Source of the DNA: Streptomyces cyaneochromogenes
GTDB taxonomy: Bacteria; Actinomycetota; Actinomycetes; Streptomycetales; Streptomycetaceae
Reading direction: 5' to 3'
Length of the DNA stretch: 64,000 nt
NCBI RefSeq assembly: GCF_003963535.1
Contig: NZ_CP034539.1
Span: 7,626,001-7,690,000, forward strand
Each line of letters starts with the position of its first letter. Positions within the stretch are counted from its first letter, which is position 1. Of the stretch, positions 41,649 to 49,739 are shown in pieces. The notes under the pieces were generated by a model that was given only the letters and a program-made list of their open reading frames with translations, did not search any database and was not told the DNA's origin. The translations under genes were made by a program, and so were the position numbers.

Positions 41649-42656
41649 ATGGCGACTGTCCCGACCGCCCTCGCCGGGCGCCACTTCCTCAAGGAGCTCG
41701 ACTTCACCGAGCAGGAGTTCCGTGGGCTGGTCGAGCTGGCCGCCGAGCTGAAGGCCGCCAAGAAGGCCGGGGACGAGACGCAGTACCTGCGGGGCCGGAA
41801 CATCGCGCTGATCTTCGAGAAGACCTCGACGCGCACGCGCTGCGCGTTCGAGGTCGCGGCCGCCGACCAGGGCGCATCCACGACGTACCTGGACCCCTCG
41901 GGCTCGCAGATCGGGCACAAGGAGTCCGTGAAGGACACCGGCCGCGTACTGGGGCGGATGTTCGACGCGATCGAGTACCGCGGGGACAGCCAGCGCAACG
42001 TGGAGGAGCTGGCCGAGTACGCGGGCGTGCCTGTCTACAACGGCCTCACCGACGACTGGCACCCCACCCAGATGCTGGCCGACGTGCTCACCATGACCGA
42101 GCACACCGCCAAGCCGCTCAAGGAGATCGCCTTCGCCTACCTGGGCGACGCCCGCTTCAACATGGGCAACTCCTACCTGATCACCGGCGCCCTGCTCGGC
42201 ATGGACGTACGGATCGTCGCTCCCCAGGCGTACTGGCCCGCCCAGGAGATCGTGGACCGGGCCCTGGAGCTGGCCGAGACCAGCGGAGCCCGTGTCACCC
42301 TCACCGAGAAGGTCGACGAGGGTGTCCTCGGCGCCGACTTCGTCGCCACCGACGTCTGGGTCTCCATGGGGGAGCCGAAGGAGGTCTGGGACGAGCGGAT
42401 CGCCGCGCTCGCCCCGTATGCGGTGACCATGGACGTCCTGCGCGCCACCGGGAACGCGGACGTGAAGTTCCTGCACTGTCTGCCGGCCTTCCACGACCTC
42501 GGCACCAAGGTCGGGCGGGAGATCTTCGAGTCCCACGGCCTGGATTCGCTCGAGGTGACCGACGAGGTCTTCGAGTCGGCGCACTCGGTCGTCTTCGACG
42601 AGGCGGAGAACCGGATGCACACGATCAAGGCGGTGCTGGTGGCGACGCTGGCCTGA
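41649..42656 (+). CDS. argF: Ornithine carbamoyltransferase (catabolic or anabolic)
   Basis: A 335-aa enzyme interconverting ornithine plus carbamoyl phosphate and citrulline. The carbamoyl-phosphate motif is in FEKTSTRTRCAFE, WHPTQMLADV follows, and the ornithine/catalytic motif is FLHCLPAFHD with the conserved Cys. A TGGAG site precedes ATG 41649. Beside arcA it could act catabolically (arcB). Streptomyces commonly keep this pair as an anabolic/salvage unit, and without arcC here the direction is open. Confidence 0.95.
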   Translation: MATVPTALAGRHFLKELDFTEQEFRGLVELAAELKAAKKAGDETQYLRGRNIALIFEKTSTRTRCAFEVAAADQGASTTYLDPSGSQIGHKESVKDTGRVLGRMFDAIEYRGDSQRNVEELAEYAGVPVYNGLTDDWHPTQMLADVLTMTEHTAKPLKEIAFAYLGDARFNMGNSYLITGALLGMDVRIVAPQAYWPAQEIVDRALELAETSGARVTLTEKVDEGVLGADFVATDVWVSMGEPKEVWDERIAALAPYAVTMDVLRATGNADVKFLHCLPAFHDLGTKVGREIFESHGLDSLEVTDEVFESAHSVVFDEAENRMHTIKAVLVATLA

Positions 42657-42665
42657 GCGGGAGGG

Positions 42666-43118
42666 CTACACCGGGCGGCGTTGAGCCGGCAGGACCGGCA
42701 GTCTGAACCACACCGCCTTGCCCGAGTCCGTGGGCCGGTGGCCGCAGGACGAGCTCAGGGCCCGGATCAGAAGCAGGCCGCGGCCGTGCTCCTGCCAGGG
42801 GTCGGGGTCGCCGACGACGGGGCGGGTGAGGTTGCCGGGGGGTGCCGGGTCCGGGTCGTGCACCTCGACCTGGCAGCCGGAGGGCAGGAGCTCCACCACC
42901 AGCTCTATGGGGCGGTCGCCCGCGGTGTGCTCCACTGCGTTCGCGACCAGCTCCGCCGTGAGCAGCTCCGCGGTGTCGCTGTCGGCGGCATGCTCCAGCT
43001 CCGCCAGCGCCGTACGGACCAGAGCGCGTGCGACGGGCACCGCGGCGACGGTGTGCGGCAGCGCGATGCGCCAGGAGGCGGAGGCGGGCGGGCGATCTTG
43101 CAAGGCGGGTCCGTTCAT
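42666..43118 (-). CDS. Anti-sigma-like HATPase protein
   Basis: A 150-aa single-domain GHKL ATPase of the RsbW type, numerous in Streptomyces. The N box is ELLTAELVANAVEHTAGDRP (about residue 55) and the G box is HGRGLLLIRALSS. No phosphoacceptor or sensor domain is present. It would bind ATP and a sigma factor or anti-anti-sigma partner as a serine kinase or anti-sigma factor. No sigma gene adjoins it. ATG 43118 was chosen; the C-terminus is 8 bp from the convergent argF stop. Confidence 0.88.
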   Translation of the reverse strand: MNGPALQDRPPASASWRIALPHTVAAVPVARALVRTALAELEHAADSDTAELLTAELVANAVEHTAGDRPIELVVELLPSGCQVEVHDPDPAPPGNLTRPVVGDPDPWQEHGRGLLLIRALSSSCGHRPTDSGKAVWFRLPVLPAQRRPV

Positions 43119-43289
43119 GAGCAGGCTGTCCTGCTTTCAACCTTATGAATGGTACGGCGCCACCCGGCGAAGGCGTCCGACGGGCACCGTTCGAGACCTT
43201 CGGCCCCGACTGCTGGGCGGCTTACCCCGGTGAACGGTCGGCCTCGCGCGGTTGATCCCGCCGTTACGGGGGCGTCGACGATCCGTGAC

Positions 43290-43315
43290 GGATGTGACGG
43301 GGCCAGGTCACATCC
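43290..43315. promoter_or_regulatory. Perfect inverted repeat upstream of the repeat array
   Basis: GGATGTGAC-ggggccag-GTCACATCC has 9-bp arms and an 8-nt centre, directly before the CACATGTG array. It contains TGTGA...TCACA half-sites like CRP/FNR-family operators. The arms have no T-tract, so an operator is likelier than a terminator. Confidence 0.5.
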
Positions 43316-43320
43316 GAGAT

Positions 43321-43390
43321 CCACATGTGAGGCCCACATGTGAGGCCCACATGTGAGGCCCACATGTGAGGCCCACATGTGAGGCCCACA
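43321..43390. repeat. 13-bp tandem array of CACATGTG palindromes
   Basis: Five perfect head-to-tail copies of CCACATGTGAGGC (43321-43385) are followed by CCACA. Each unit contains the 8-bp palindrome CACATGTG. There are no spacers. The array lies about 140 bp upstream of the enoyl-CoA hydratase start. Downstream, GGTAGAGCTC is duplicated (43461-43470, 43475-43484). Nothing else is recognised in the 43119-43528 gap. Confidence 0.95.
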
Positions 43391-43528
43391 TTCACAGCGG
43401 TACCCGAATGGGTTATTGCGCAACCGTGACGACGGTCAAACTTGGGTGATAGCTTCGAAGGGTAGAGCTCGGAGGGTAGAGCTCCGTGAGTCAGTGCCCG
43501 CGCCGTCCGCCCGAGGAGGCCGCACGTC

Positions 43529-44356
43529 ATGAGTCCCTTCACCGGCTCCGCCGCCCGCACCTCCGACTGGAAGCATCTGCGGGTCGAGCACGCCGACGGG
43601 GTGGCCACCGTCACCCTCGCCCGCCCCGAGAAACTCAACGCGCTCACCTTCGGCGCCTACGCCGACCTGCGCGACCTGCTCGCCGAGCTCTCCCGGGAGA
43701 AGGCGGTACGGGCCCTGGTGCTGGCCGGCGAGGGCCGCGGCTTCTGCTCCGGCGGCGACGTCGACGAGATCATCGGCGCCACCCTGTCCATGGACACCGC
43801 CCAGTTGCTCGACTTCAACCGGATGACCGGGCAGGTCGTGCGAGCCGTACGGGAGTGCCCGTTCCCGGTGATCGCGGCGGTGCACGGGGTGGCCGCGGGG
43901 GCCGGGGCGGTACTGGCGCTCGCGGCCGACTTCCGGATCGCCGACCCCACCGCCCGCTTCGCCTTCCTCTTCACCCGGGTCGGCCTGTCCGGCGGCGACA
44001 TGGGTGCGGCCTATCTGCTGCCGAGGGTCGTCGGCCTCGGCCACGCGACCCGGCTGCTCATGCTGGGCGAACCGGTACGCGCCCCCGAGGCGGAGCGCAT
44101 CGGCCTGATCAGCGAGCTGACGGAGGAGGGTCAGGCCGACGAGGCCGCCCAGACGCTGGCCCGCCGCCTGTCCGACGGCCCGGCGCTGGCATACGCCCAG
44201 ACGAAGGCCCTGCTCACGGCCGAGCTGGACATGCCGCTGGCGGCGGCGGTGGAGATGGACGCCTCGACGCAGGCCCTGCTGATGAACGGCGAGGACTACG
44301 CGGAGTTCCACGCGGCATTCACGGAGAAGCGCCCACCGAAATGGCAGGGGAGGTAG
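43529..44356 (+). CDS. Enoyl-CoA hydratase/isomerase family protein
   Basis: A 275-aa crotonase-fold enzyme. The oxyanion-hole segments are GEGRGFCSGGDVDEI and HGVAAGAGAVLALAADFRIA, with FLFTRVGLSGGDMGAAYLLP carrying the catalytic-acid region. The substrate is an enoyl-CoA. In this neighbourhood it would act in ring-derived CoA-ester beta-oxidation after aminobenzoyl-CoA dearomatisation. The site GAGGAGG lies 12 nt before ATG 43529. The stop codon is 2 nt before the start of the monooxygenase-reductase gene, which marks an operon. Confidence 0.92.
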   Translation: MSPFTGSAARTSDWKHLRVEHADGVATVTLARPEKLNALTFGAYADLRDLLAELSREKAVRALVLAGEGRGFCSGGDVDEIIGATLSMDTAQLLDFNRMTGQVVRAVRECPFPVIAAVHGVAAGAGAVLALAADFRIADPTARFAFLFTRVGLSGGDMGAAYLLPRVVGLGHATRLLMLGEPVRAPEAERIGLISELTEEGQADEAAQTLARRLSDGPALAYAQTKALLTAELDMPLAAAVEMDASTQALLMNGEDYAEFHAAFTEKRPPKWQGR

Positions 44357-44358
44357 GG

Positions 44359-46725
44359 ATGCTCTCGGCCAAGGGGACTGCAACCCCCTCAGGGGCGCGG
44401 GGAACTGCGCGACCAGCCACAGACGACTCGCAGCCGCCAGCGGTGATCAGTCACCCCCTACGAGTCGCGATCATCGGCGGCGGCCCCGGCGGCCTCTACG
44501 CCGCAGCCCTGCTGAAACGCCTCGACCCCACCCGAGAGGTCACCGTCTGGGAGCGCAACGCCCCCGACGACACCTTCGGCTTCGGCGTGGTCCTCTCCGA
44601 CGAAACCCTCGGCGGCATCGAACACGCAGACCCCGTGGTCTACGCCGCCCTGCAAGAACACTTCACCCGCTGGGACGACATCGACATCGTCCACCGAAGC
44701 ACCCGCCAAACCTCCGGAGGACACGGCTTCGCGGCCCTGGGCAGAAAACGCCTCCTCGAAATCCTGCACGCCCGCTGCCGCGAGCTCGGCGTAGAGCTCC
44801 GCTTCCGCACGGAGGCCCCGTACCCGGCCTGGCTCGCGGAAACGTACGACCTCGTGATCGCCGCCGATGGTGTGCACAGCACCACCCGCGAGGCCTACAC
44901 CCATGTGTTCCGCCCCCATGTGGCCGAACACCACTGCCGCTACATCTGGCTCGCCGCCGACTTCGCTCTCACATCGTTCCGCTTCGAGATCGCCGAGACC
45001 GAGCACGGCGTGATGCAGCTGCACGGCTACCCGTACGCGGCCGACGCCTCCACCGTGATCGTGGAGATGCGCGAAGAGGTGTGGGAGCGGGCCGGGTTCG
45101 CGGAACTCGACGAGCAGGAGTCCGTCGAGCGCTGCGCGAAGATCTTCGCGGAAGCGCTGCGCGGGCGGCCGCTGAAGTCCAACAAGTCGGCCTGGACGAC
45201 CTTCCGCACCGTCGTCAACGAACGCTGGTCGCACGGCAACATCGTGCTGCTCGGCGACGCCGCCCACACGGCCCACTTCTCCATCGGCTCCGGCACCAAG
45301 CTCGCCGTCGAGGACGCCCTCGCGCTCGCCGCCTGCCTGGAGGAACAGGCCTCCCTGGAGCGGGCGCTGGCGGCGTACGAGGACGAGCGCAAGCCGGTCG
45401 TCGCGTCCACACAGCGCGCCGCCCGGGCCAGCCTGGAGTGGTTCGAGAACCTCGGCCTCTACCTCGACCAGCCGCCCCGGCAGTTCGCCTTCAACCTGCT
45501 CACCCGCAGCCGTCGCGTCACCCACGACAACCTGCGCCTGCGCGACGCCGGCTTCACCGAGGCCGTGGAGCGCGACTTCGGCTGCCCGCCCGGCACGCCG
45601 CCGATGTTCACCCCGTTCCGGCTGCGCGGCCTGACCCTGCGCAACCGGGTCGTCGTGTCCCCGATGGACATGTACTCGGCCACCGACGGAGTCCCCGGCG
45701 ACTTCCACCTCGTCCATCTCGGCGCCCGCGCCCTCGGTGGCGCAGGCCTGGTGATGACGGAGATGGTGTGCGTCAGCCCGGAGGGGCGGATCACCCCTGG
45801 CTGCGCCGGCCTCTACAGCGGCAGGCAGGCCGACGCCTGGCGGCGGATCGTCCGGTTCGTGCACACCCAGGCGCCCGGCACCGCGATCGGTGTGCAGCTC
45901 GGCCACAGCGGCCGCAAGGGCTCGACCAAACTGATGTGGGAGGGTATCGACGAACCGCTGGACGACGGCAACTGGCCGCTCGTCGCGCCGTCCCCGCTCC
46001 CCTACAAGCAGTACAGCCAGACCCCGCGCGAACTCGGACGCGCCCAACTCACCGACATCCGCGAGCAGTTCACGGCAGCCGCCTGGCGAGCCGCCCGTGC
46101 CGGCTTCGACCTCCTCGAACTGCACTGCGCGCACGGCTATCTGCTCTCCGGCTTCCTCTCGCCGCTCACCAACCGGCGCACCGACGCCTACGGCGGCTCC
46201 CTGGAGAAACGGCTCCGCTTCCCGCTGGAGGTCTTCGACGCCGTACGCGCCGTCTGGCCCGAGGAGCGGCCGATGACCGTCCGTATCTCCGCCACCGACT
46301 GGGCCGAGGGCGGCACGACCGGCGAGGACGCCGTCGAGATCGCCCGTGCCTTCGCCGCGCACGGCGCCGACGCCATCGACGTGTCGACCGGGCAGGTCGT
46401 GGCCGACGAGCAGCCGGAGTTCGGGCGGTCGTACCAGACGCCGTACGCGGACCGGATCCGGCACAGCGCCGGTCTCCCGGTGATCGCGGTCGGCGCGATC
46501 TCGTCCTGGGACGACGTCAACTCCCTGATCCTGGCGGGCCGCACGGACCTGTGCGCCCTCGCCCGCCCGCACCTCTACGACCCGCACTGGACGCTGCACG
46601 CGGCGGCCGAGCAGGGCTACGACGGTCCGGGCGTCGTCTGGCCGGCCCCGTACCGGGCGGGCAGCCGCCGCCCGCAGACCGGACGCACGGACGCCCCCAA
46701 GCCCCGTCTGACGCTCAGCGGTTGA
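44359..46725 (+). CDS. Anthraniloyl-CoA / salicylyl-CoA monooxygenase-reductase fusion
   Basis: A 788-aa two-domain enzyme. The N-terminal FAD monooxygenase (about 29-420) starts VAIIGGGPGGLYAAALL and has GDAAHTAHFSIGSGTKLAVE. The C-terminal Old-Yellow-Enzyme barrel (about 430-760) has MFTPFRLRGLTLRNRVVVSP, the HSGRKG catalytic loop and a C-terminal IAVGAISSWDD...LARPHLYDP. This fusion is 2-aminobenzoyl-CoA monooxygenase/reductase, a dearomatising enzyme studied in Azoarcus; databases often label it salicylyl-CoA 5-hydroxylase. ATG 44359 has an ideal GGAGG. Residues 5-28 are encoded by a REP-like repeat. A GTG at 44443 would exclude that extension. Confidence 0.9.
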   Translation: MLSAKGTATPSGARGTARPATDDSQPPAVISHPLRVAIIGGGPGGLYAAALLKRLDPTREVTVWERNAPDDTFGFGVVLSDETLGGIEHADPVVYAALQEHFTRWDDIDIVHRSTRQTSGGHGFAALGRKRLLEILHARCRELGVELRFRTEAPYPAWLAETYDLVIAADGVHSTTREAYTHVFRPHVAEHHCRYIWLAADFALTSFRFEIAETEHGVMQLHGYPYAADASTVIVEMREEVWERAGFAELDEQESVERCAKIFAEALRGRPLKSNKSAWTTFRTVVNERWSHGNIVLLGDAAHTAHFSIGSGTKLAVEDALALAACLEEQASLERALAAYEDERKPVVASTQRAARASLEWFENLGLYLDQPPRQFAFNLLTRSRRVTHDNLRLRDAGFTEAVERDFGCPPGTPPMFTPFRLRGLTLRNRVVVSPMDMYSATDGVPGDFHLVHLGARALGGAGLVMTEMVCVSPEGRITPGCAGLYSGRQADAWRRIVRFVHTQAPGTAIGVQLGHSGRKGSTKLMWEGIDEPLDDGNWPLVAPSPLPYKQYSQTPRELGRAQLTDIREQFTAAAWRAARAGFDLLELHCAHGYLLSGFLSPLTNRRTDAYGGSLEKRLRFPLEVFDAVRAVWPEERPMTVRISATDWAEGGTTGEDAVEIARAFAAHGADAIDVSTGQVVADEQPEFGRSYQTPYADRIRHSAGLPVIAVGAISSWDDVNSLILAGRTDLCALARPHLYDPHWTLHAAAEQGYDGPGVVWPAPYRAGSRRPQTGRTDAPKPRLTLSG
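44371..44440. repeat. Streptomyces REP-like palindromic element within the 5' end of the fusion gene
   Basis: The stretch contains CCCTCAGGGGCGCGGGGAAC, TGCGCGACCAGCCAC and CGCAGCCGCC, a sequence I recognise as recurrent between Streptomyces genes. It is translated here as an Ala/Thr/Gly/Arg-rich leader (KGTATPSGARGTARPATDD). The core CCCTCAGGGGCGC recurs at 47099-47111 next to the cysC remnant. Confidence 0.7.
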
Positions 46726-47107
46726 GCTCCACCATCCCGGCGGTCAGCGTCGCGCCGTCCGCCGGGTCGATCAAAATTCGGCGTAGACGGCGGCGGCCGG
46801 CTCCTGGGGCGTCTGGAGCTGGGTGCGCACCATGAGTGAGGGATCCACCGGCGGCTCGTACGGGTCGTCCGCTCCCATCAGCCCGGTCAGCCGGCCGGCC
46901 GCCTGCCGTGCGCGCGAGCACCTCCGAGACCAGGCCGATGCGCTGCACGTCGGTGTTGCGGTCCGCCCGCGAGAAGCCCGGGCCCGCGGAGAGGAAACGC
47001 CGGATCTCGTCGCCGTCCAGGACCTCCACGCGGTGTCCCTCGGTCCTCAGACGGTCACCGAGCAGACGGGCGATCGTGGTCTTGCCCGCGCTCGGCAGCC
47101 CTCAGGG
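46715..47107 (-). pseudogene. cysC (APS kinase) remnant with a cysN-like tail
   Basis: The minus strand encodes LPSAGKTTIARLLGDRLRTE (APS-kinase P-loop) followed by GHRVEVLDGDEIRRF and FSRADRNTDVQRIGLVSEVL. It begins abruptly with no start. A frameshift follows, and the C-terminus reappears as LTGLMGADDPYEPPVDPSLM to a TGA at 46771-46773, with about 60-80 central residues absent. A last piece, LIDPADGATLTAGMV to TGA at 46715, resembles the end of CysN. This implies deletion from cysC into a cysDN operon. Its 3' end overlaps the fusion-gene stop. Confidence 0.8.
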
Positions 47108-47126
47108 GCGCATGGTGGGCCCGAGG

Positions 47127-47939
47127 TCACAGGCCGGCGTATACGGCTCCCGCGTCCCGCAGGCGCTCGTGCAGTCCCCGGAAGACGGCGGCCGAGCGCG
47201 CGCCCGGCCAGTCCCCGGGCAGCAGCCGGGCGGGCAGGCCGGGGTCGGTGTAGGGGAGGTGGCGCCAGGAGTCCAGGGCGAGGAGGTAGTCGCGGTAGGC
47301 CTCCTCGGGCGGGGTGTCCTGCCGCCGCTCCCAGTCGTGCAGCACGCGCGCGTGGCGGTCGAGGAACGCCTCGTGCTCCTTGGCGATCGCGGCCAGGTCC
47401 CACCAGCGGGCGACGGCCTCGGCGGTCGGCGTGAAGCCGAGGTGCTCGCCGCGGAAGAAGTCGACGTACTCCTCCAGGCGCAGCCGCTGCAGGGTGTGCC
47501 GGGCCTCCTCGTAGAGCCGTGCGGGCGCGATCCACACGCCGGGAGCCGCCGTCCCGAAGCCGAGCCCGGCCAGCCGGGAGCGCAGCACATGCCGCTTCTG
47601 CCGCTCCGACTCCGGCACCGAGAACACCGCGAGCACCCAGCCCTCGTCGTCGGGCGGCGCGGTGGTGTAGATGCGCCGGTCGCCGTCGTCGAGCAACTGC
47701 CGGGCGTCCGGCGAGAGTTCGTATCCGGCCGCGCCCTGTGCCGTGCGGGCCGGCAGCAGCAGCCCGCGTCGCTTCAGCCGCGACACCGACGAGCGTACGG
47801 AAGGGGCGTCCACGCCGACCGCGGCCAGCAGTCTGATCAGCTCGGCGACCGGCACCGGGCCGGGCATGTGGCGGCCGTAGGCGCCGTAGAGCGTGACGAT
47901 GAGAGACCGTGGTGCATGCTGGTCGGACACGTTGATCAT
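47127..47939 (-). CDS. PaaX-family transcriptional regulator
   Basis: A 270-aa PaaX-type GntR-fold repressor. It opens SLIVTLYGAYGRHMPGPVPV and continues AAVGVDAPSVRSSVSRLKRR (winged HTH). The characteristic C-terminal domain has FSVPESERQKRHVLRSRLAG, GFGTAAPGVWIAP and a Tyr/Trp-rich end. PaaX proteins respond to aryl-CoA thioesters, so a CoA-ester inducer from the neighbouring ligase is likely. The ligase gene ends 15 bp upstream on the same strand, so the two are cotranscribed. Confidence 0.93.
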   Translation of the reverse strand: MINVSDQHAPRSLIVTLYGAYGRHMPGPVPVAELIRLLAAVGVDAPSVRSSVSRLKRRGLLLPARTAQGAAGYELSPDARQLLDDGDRRIYTTAPPDDEGWVLAVFSVPESERQKRHVLRSRLAGLGFGTAAPGVWIAPARLYEEARHTLQRLRLEEYVDFFRGEHLGFTPTAEAVARWWDLAAIAKEHEAFLDRHARVLHDWERRQDTPPEEAYRDYLLALDSWRHLPYTDPGLPARLLPGDWPGARSAAVFRGLHERLRDAGAVYAGL

Positions 47940-47954
47940 CTTAGGTCGTACGGA

Positions 47955-49568
47955 TCACTGCCGGTCACCCCGCGGGGCAACACCGTCGCGCAGCCGGAAC
48001 CGCTGGAGCTTGCCGGTCGCGGTGCGTGGCAGCGCGTCCAGGAAGACGATCTCGCGCGGGCACTTGTACGGCGCCAGCTCGGCCTTGACGAACGCGCGCA
48101 GCGCCTCCACATCCCGTCGCGCACCGTCCCTGAGCACCGCGTATGCCACCACCACCTGCCCCCGCGCCTCGTCGGGCCGCCCCACCACCGCCGTCTCCAG
48201 CACGTCCGGGTGGCGCAGCAGTGCCTCCTCGACCTCCGGGCCCGCGATGTTGTAACCGGCCGAGATGATCATGTCGTCCGCGCGGGCGACATAGCGGAAG
48301 TAGCCGTCACTCTCCCGGACGTAGGTGTCGCCGGTGATGTTCCAGCCGTGGCGCACGTACTCGTGCTGCCGGGGATCGGTCAGATAGCGGCAGCCGACGG
48401 GCCCGCGCACGGCGAGCAGCCCCGGCTCCCCGTCGGGTTTCTCGCGGCCGTCCTCGTCGACCACGCGCGCGTGCCACCCCGGTACCGGCATCCCCGTGGT
48501 CCCGGGCCTGATGTGCTCGTCGGCCGCCGAGATGAAGATGTGCAGCAGTTCGGTGGCGCCGATGCCGTTGATGATGCGCAGCCCGGTCCGCTCGTGCCAC
48601 GCCTGCCAGGTGGCGGCGGGCAGGTTCTCGCCCGCGGAGACGCAGCGGCGCAGTGAGGAGATGTCGTGCGAGTCGAGTTCGTCGAGCATGGCGCGGTACG
48701 CCGTCGGGGCGGTGAACAGCACGGACACCCGGTGCTCGGCGATCGCGGGCAACAGCTGTTTGGGGCCGGCCTGTTCGAGGAGCAGGGCGCTGGCGCCGGC
48801 CCGCATCGGGAAGATGACGAGACCGCCGAGGCCGAAGGTGAAGCCGAGTGGCGGACTGCCGGCGAAGACATCACCCATATGGGGGCGCAGCACATGCTCC
48901 GAGAAGGTGTCGGCTATCGCGAGCACATCCCGCTGGAAGTGCATACAGCCCTTGGGCCGTCCGGTGGTGCCGGAGGTGAAGGCGATGAGCGCGACGTCGT
49001 CGGCCGCGGTGTCGGCGGCGGGGTACGGAGTGTCGGGCGCCGGGCGGCGCAGCAGGTCGTCGGGGGCGTCGCCGCCGTACGTCGTGATGCGCAGGCCGGG
49101 TATCTCGGCCTTGGCGAGGTCGTCGACGGCGCGTATGTCGCACAGCGCGTGCCGCACCTCGGCCATCTCGCACATGGTCCGCAGCTCGTGCGGCCGCTGC
49201 TGGGCCAGCACGGTGACGGCGACCGCGCCCGCCTTGAGTACCGCCAGCCAGCAGGCGGCGAGCCACGGTGTGGTGGGGCCACGCAGCAGCACGCGGTTGC
49301 CCGGGACGACGCCGAGGTGGTCGGTGAGCACATGTGCGATCCGGTCGACGCGGGCGCGCAGTGTGCCGTATGTCCATGTGTCGCCGGACGGTGTGTGGAA
49401 CACGGGCCGTTCGTCGTCGGGGCCGTCGAGCAGCTCGGCGGCGGCGTTGAGCCGTTCGGGGTAGCGCAGTCCCGGAAGGTCGAAGCGGAGCTCGGGCCAC
49501 TGGTCGGGCGGTGGCAGGTGCTCGCGGGCGAAGCTGTCGACGTGGGCGGAGCGGTGCAGACCGGCCAT
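47955..49568 (-). CDS. Aryl-CoA ligase (2-aminobenzoate-CoA ligase-like)
   Basis: A 537-aa ANL-superfamily acid-CoA ligase. The P-loop is FTSGTTGRPKGCMHF (about residue 197). The aryl-CoA-type GIGATELLHIFISAADEHIR, HGWNITGDTYVRESDGYFRY and IISAGYNIAGPEVEEALL follow, with the catalytic Lys in ATGKLQRFRL. The benzoate-CoA ligase-like GATEMLHIFISN signature supports an aromatic acid substrate. With the adjacent fusion enzyme, 2-aminobenzoate (anthranilate) is the best guess. It starts at ATG 49568 from a TTGACT-N16-TACGCT promoter. It is the first gene of the ligase-paaX operon. Confidence 0.92.
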   Translation of the reverse strand: MAGLHRSAHVDSFAREHLPPPDQWPELRFDLPGLRYPERLNAAAELLDGPDDERPVFHTPSGDTWTYGTLRARVDRIAHVLTDHLGVVPGNRVLLRGPTTPWLAACWLAVLKAGAVAVTVLAQQRPHELRTMCEMAEVRHALCDIRAVDDLAKAEIPGLRITTYGGDAPDDLLRRPAPDTPYPAADTAADDVALIAFTSGTTGRPKGCMHFQRDVLAIADTFSEHVLRPHMGDVFAGSPPLGFTFGLGGLVIFPMRAGASALLLEQAGPKQLLPAIAEHRVSVLFTAPTAYRAMLDELDSHDISSLRRCVSAGENLPAATWQAWHERTGLRIINGIGATELLHIFISAADEHIRPGTTGMPVPGWHARVVDEDGREKPDGEPGLLAVRGPVGCRYLTDPRQHEYVRHGWNITGDTYVRESDGYFRYVARADDMIISAGYNIAGPEVEEALLRHPDVLETAVVGRPDEARGQVVVAYAVLRDGARRDVEALRAFVKAELAPYKCPREIVFLDALPRTATGKLQRFRLRDGVAPRGDRQ

Positions 49569-49629
49569 GGCGGTTCGCCCCCTTGCCGTGTGGGCTGCCT
49601 TGTGGGCGTCGTGGTGGGCTCGCAGGGCG

Positions 49630-49669
49630 AGCGTATCGTGTTGGTGACGACAGTCAATGGTGCGCGATA
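49630..49669. promoter_or_regulatory. Divergent promoter of the ligase and acyl-CoA dehydrogenase operons
   Basis: The minus strand has TTGACT (49657-49652), a 16-bp spacer and TACGCT (49635-49630). On the plus strand TTGGTG (49641-49646) with CGATAT near 49665 could serve the other operon. The overlap would allow one PaaX-type repressor to control both. No clean PaaX palindrome is seen. Confidence 0.5.
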
Positions 49670-49739
49670 TCGTCGAGGGGTTCGTCGAGGAAGTCCGTCG
49701 CCAGGGCCCGTCGCGGACGGCTCCGCAGGGAGGTCGACA

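Noticed and set aside
43321..43390. Tandem CACATGTG array considered as a CRISPR
   Set aside because: The 13-bp units are contiguous with no spacers and there are no cas genes.
44458..46599. 713-codon minus-strand frame opposite the monooxygenase-reductase
   Set aside because: It has Gly/Val/Glu-rich shadow composition and lacks any motif; the plus-strand gene is certain.
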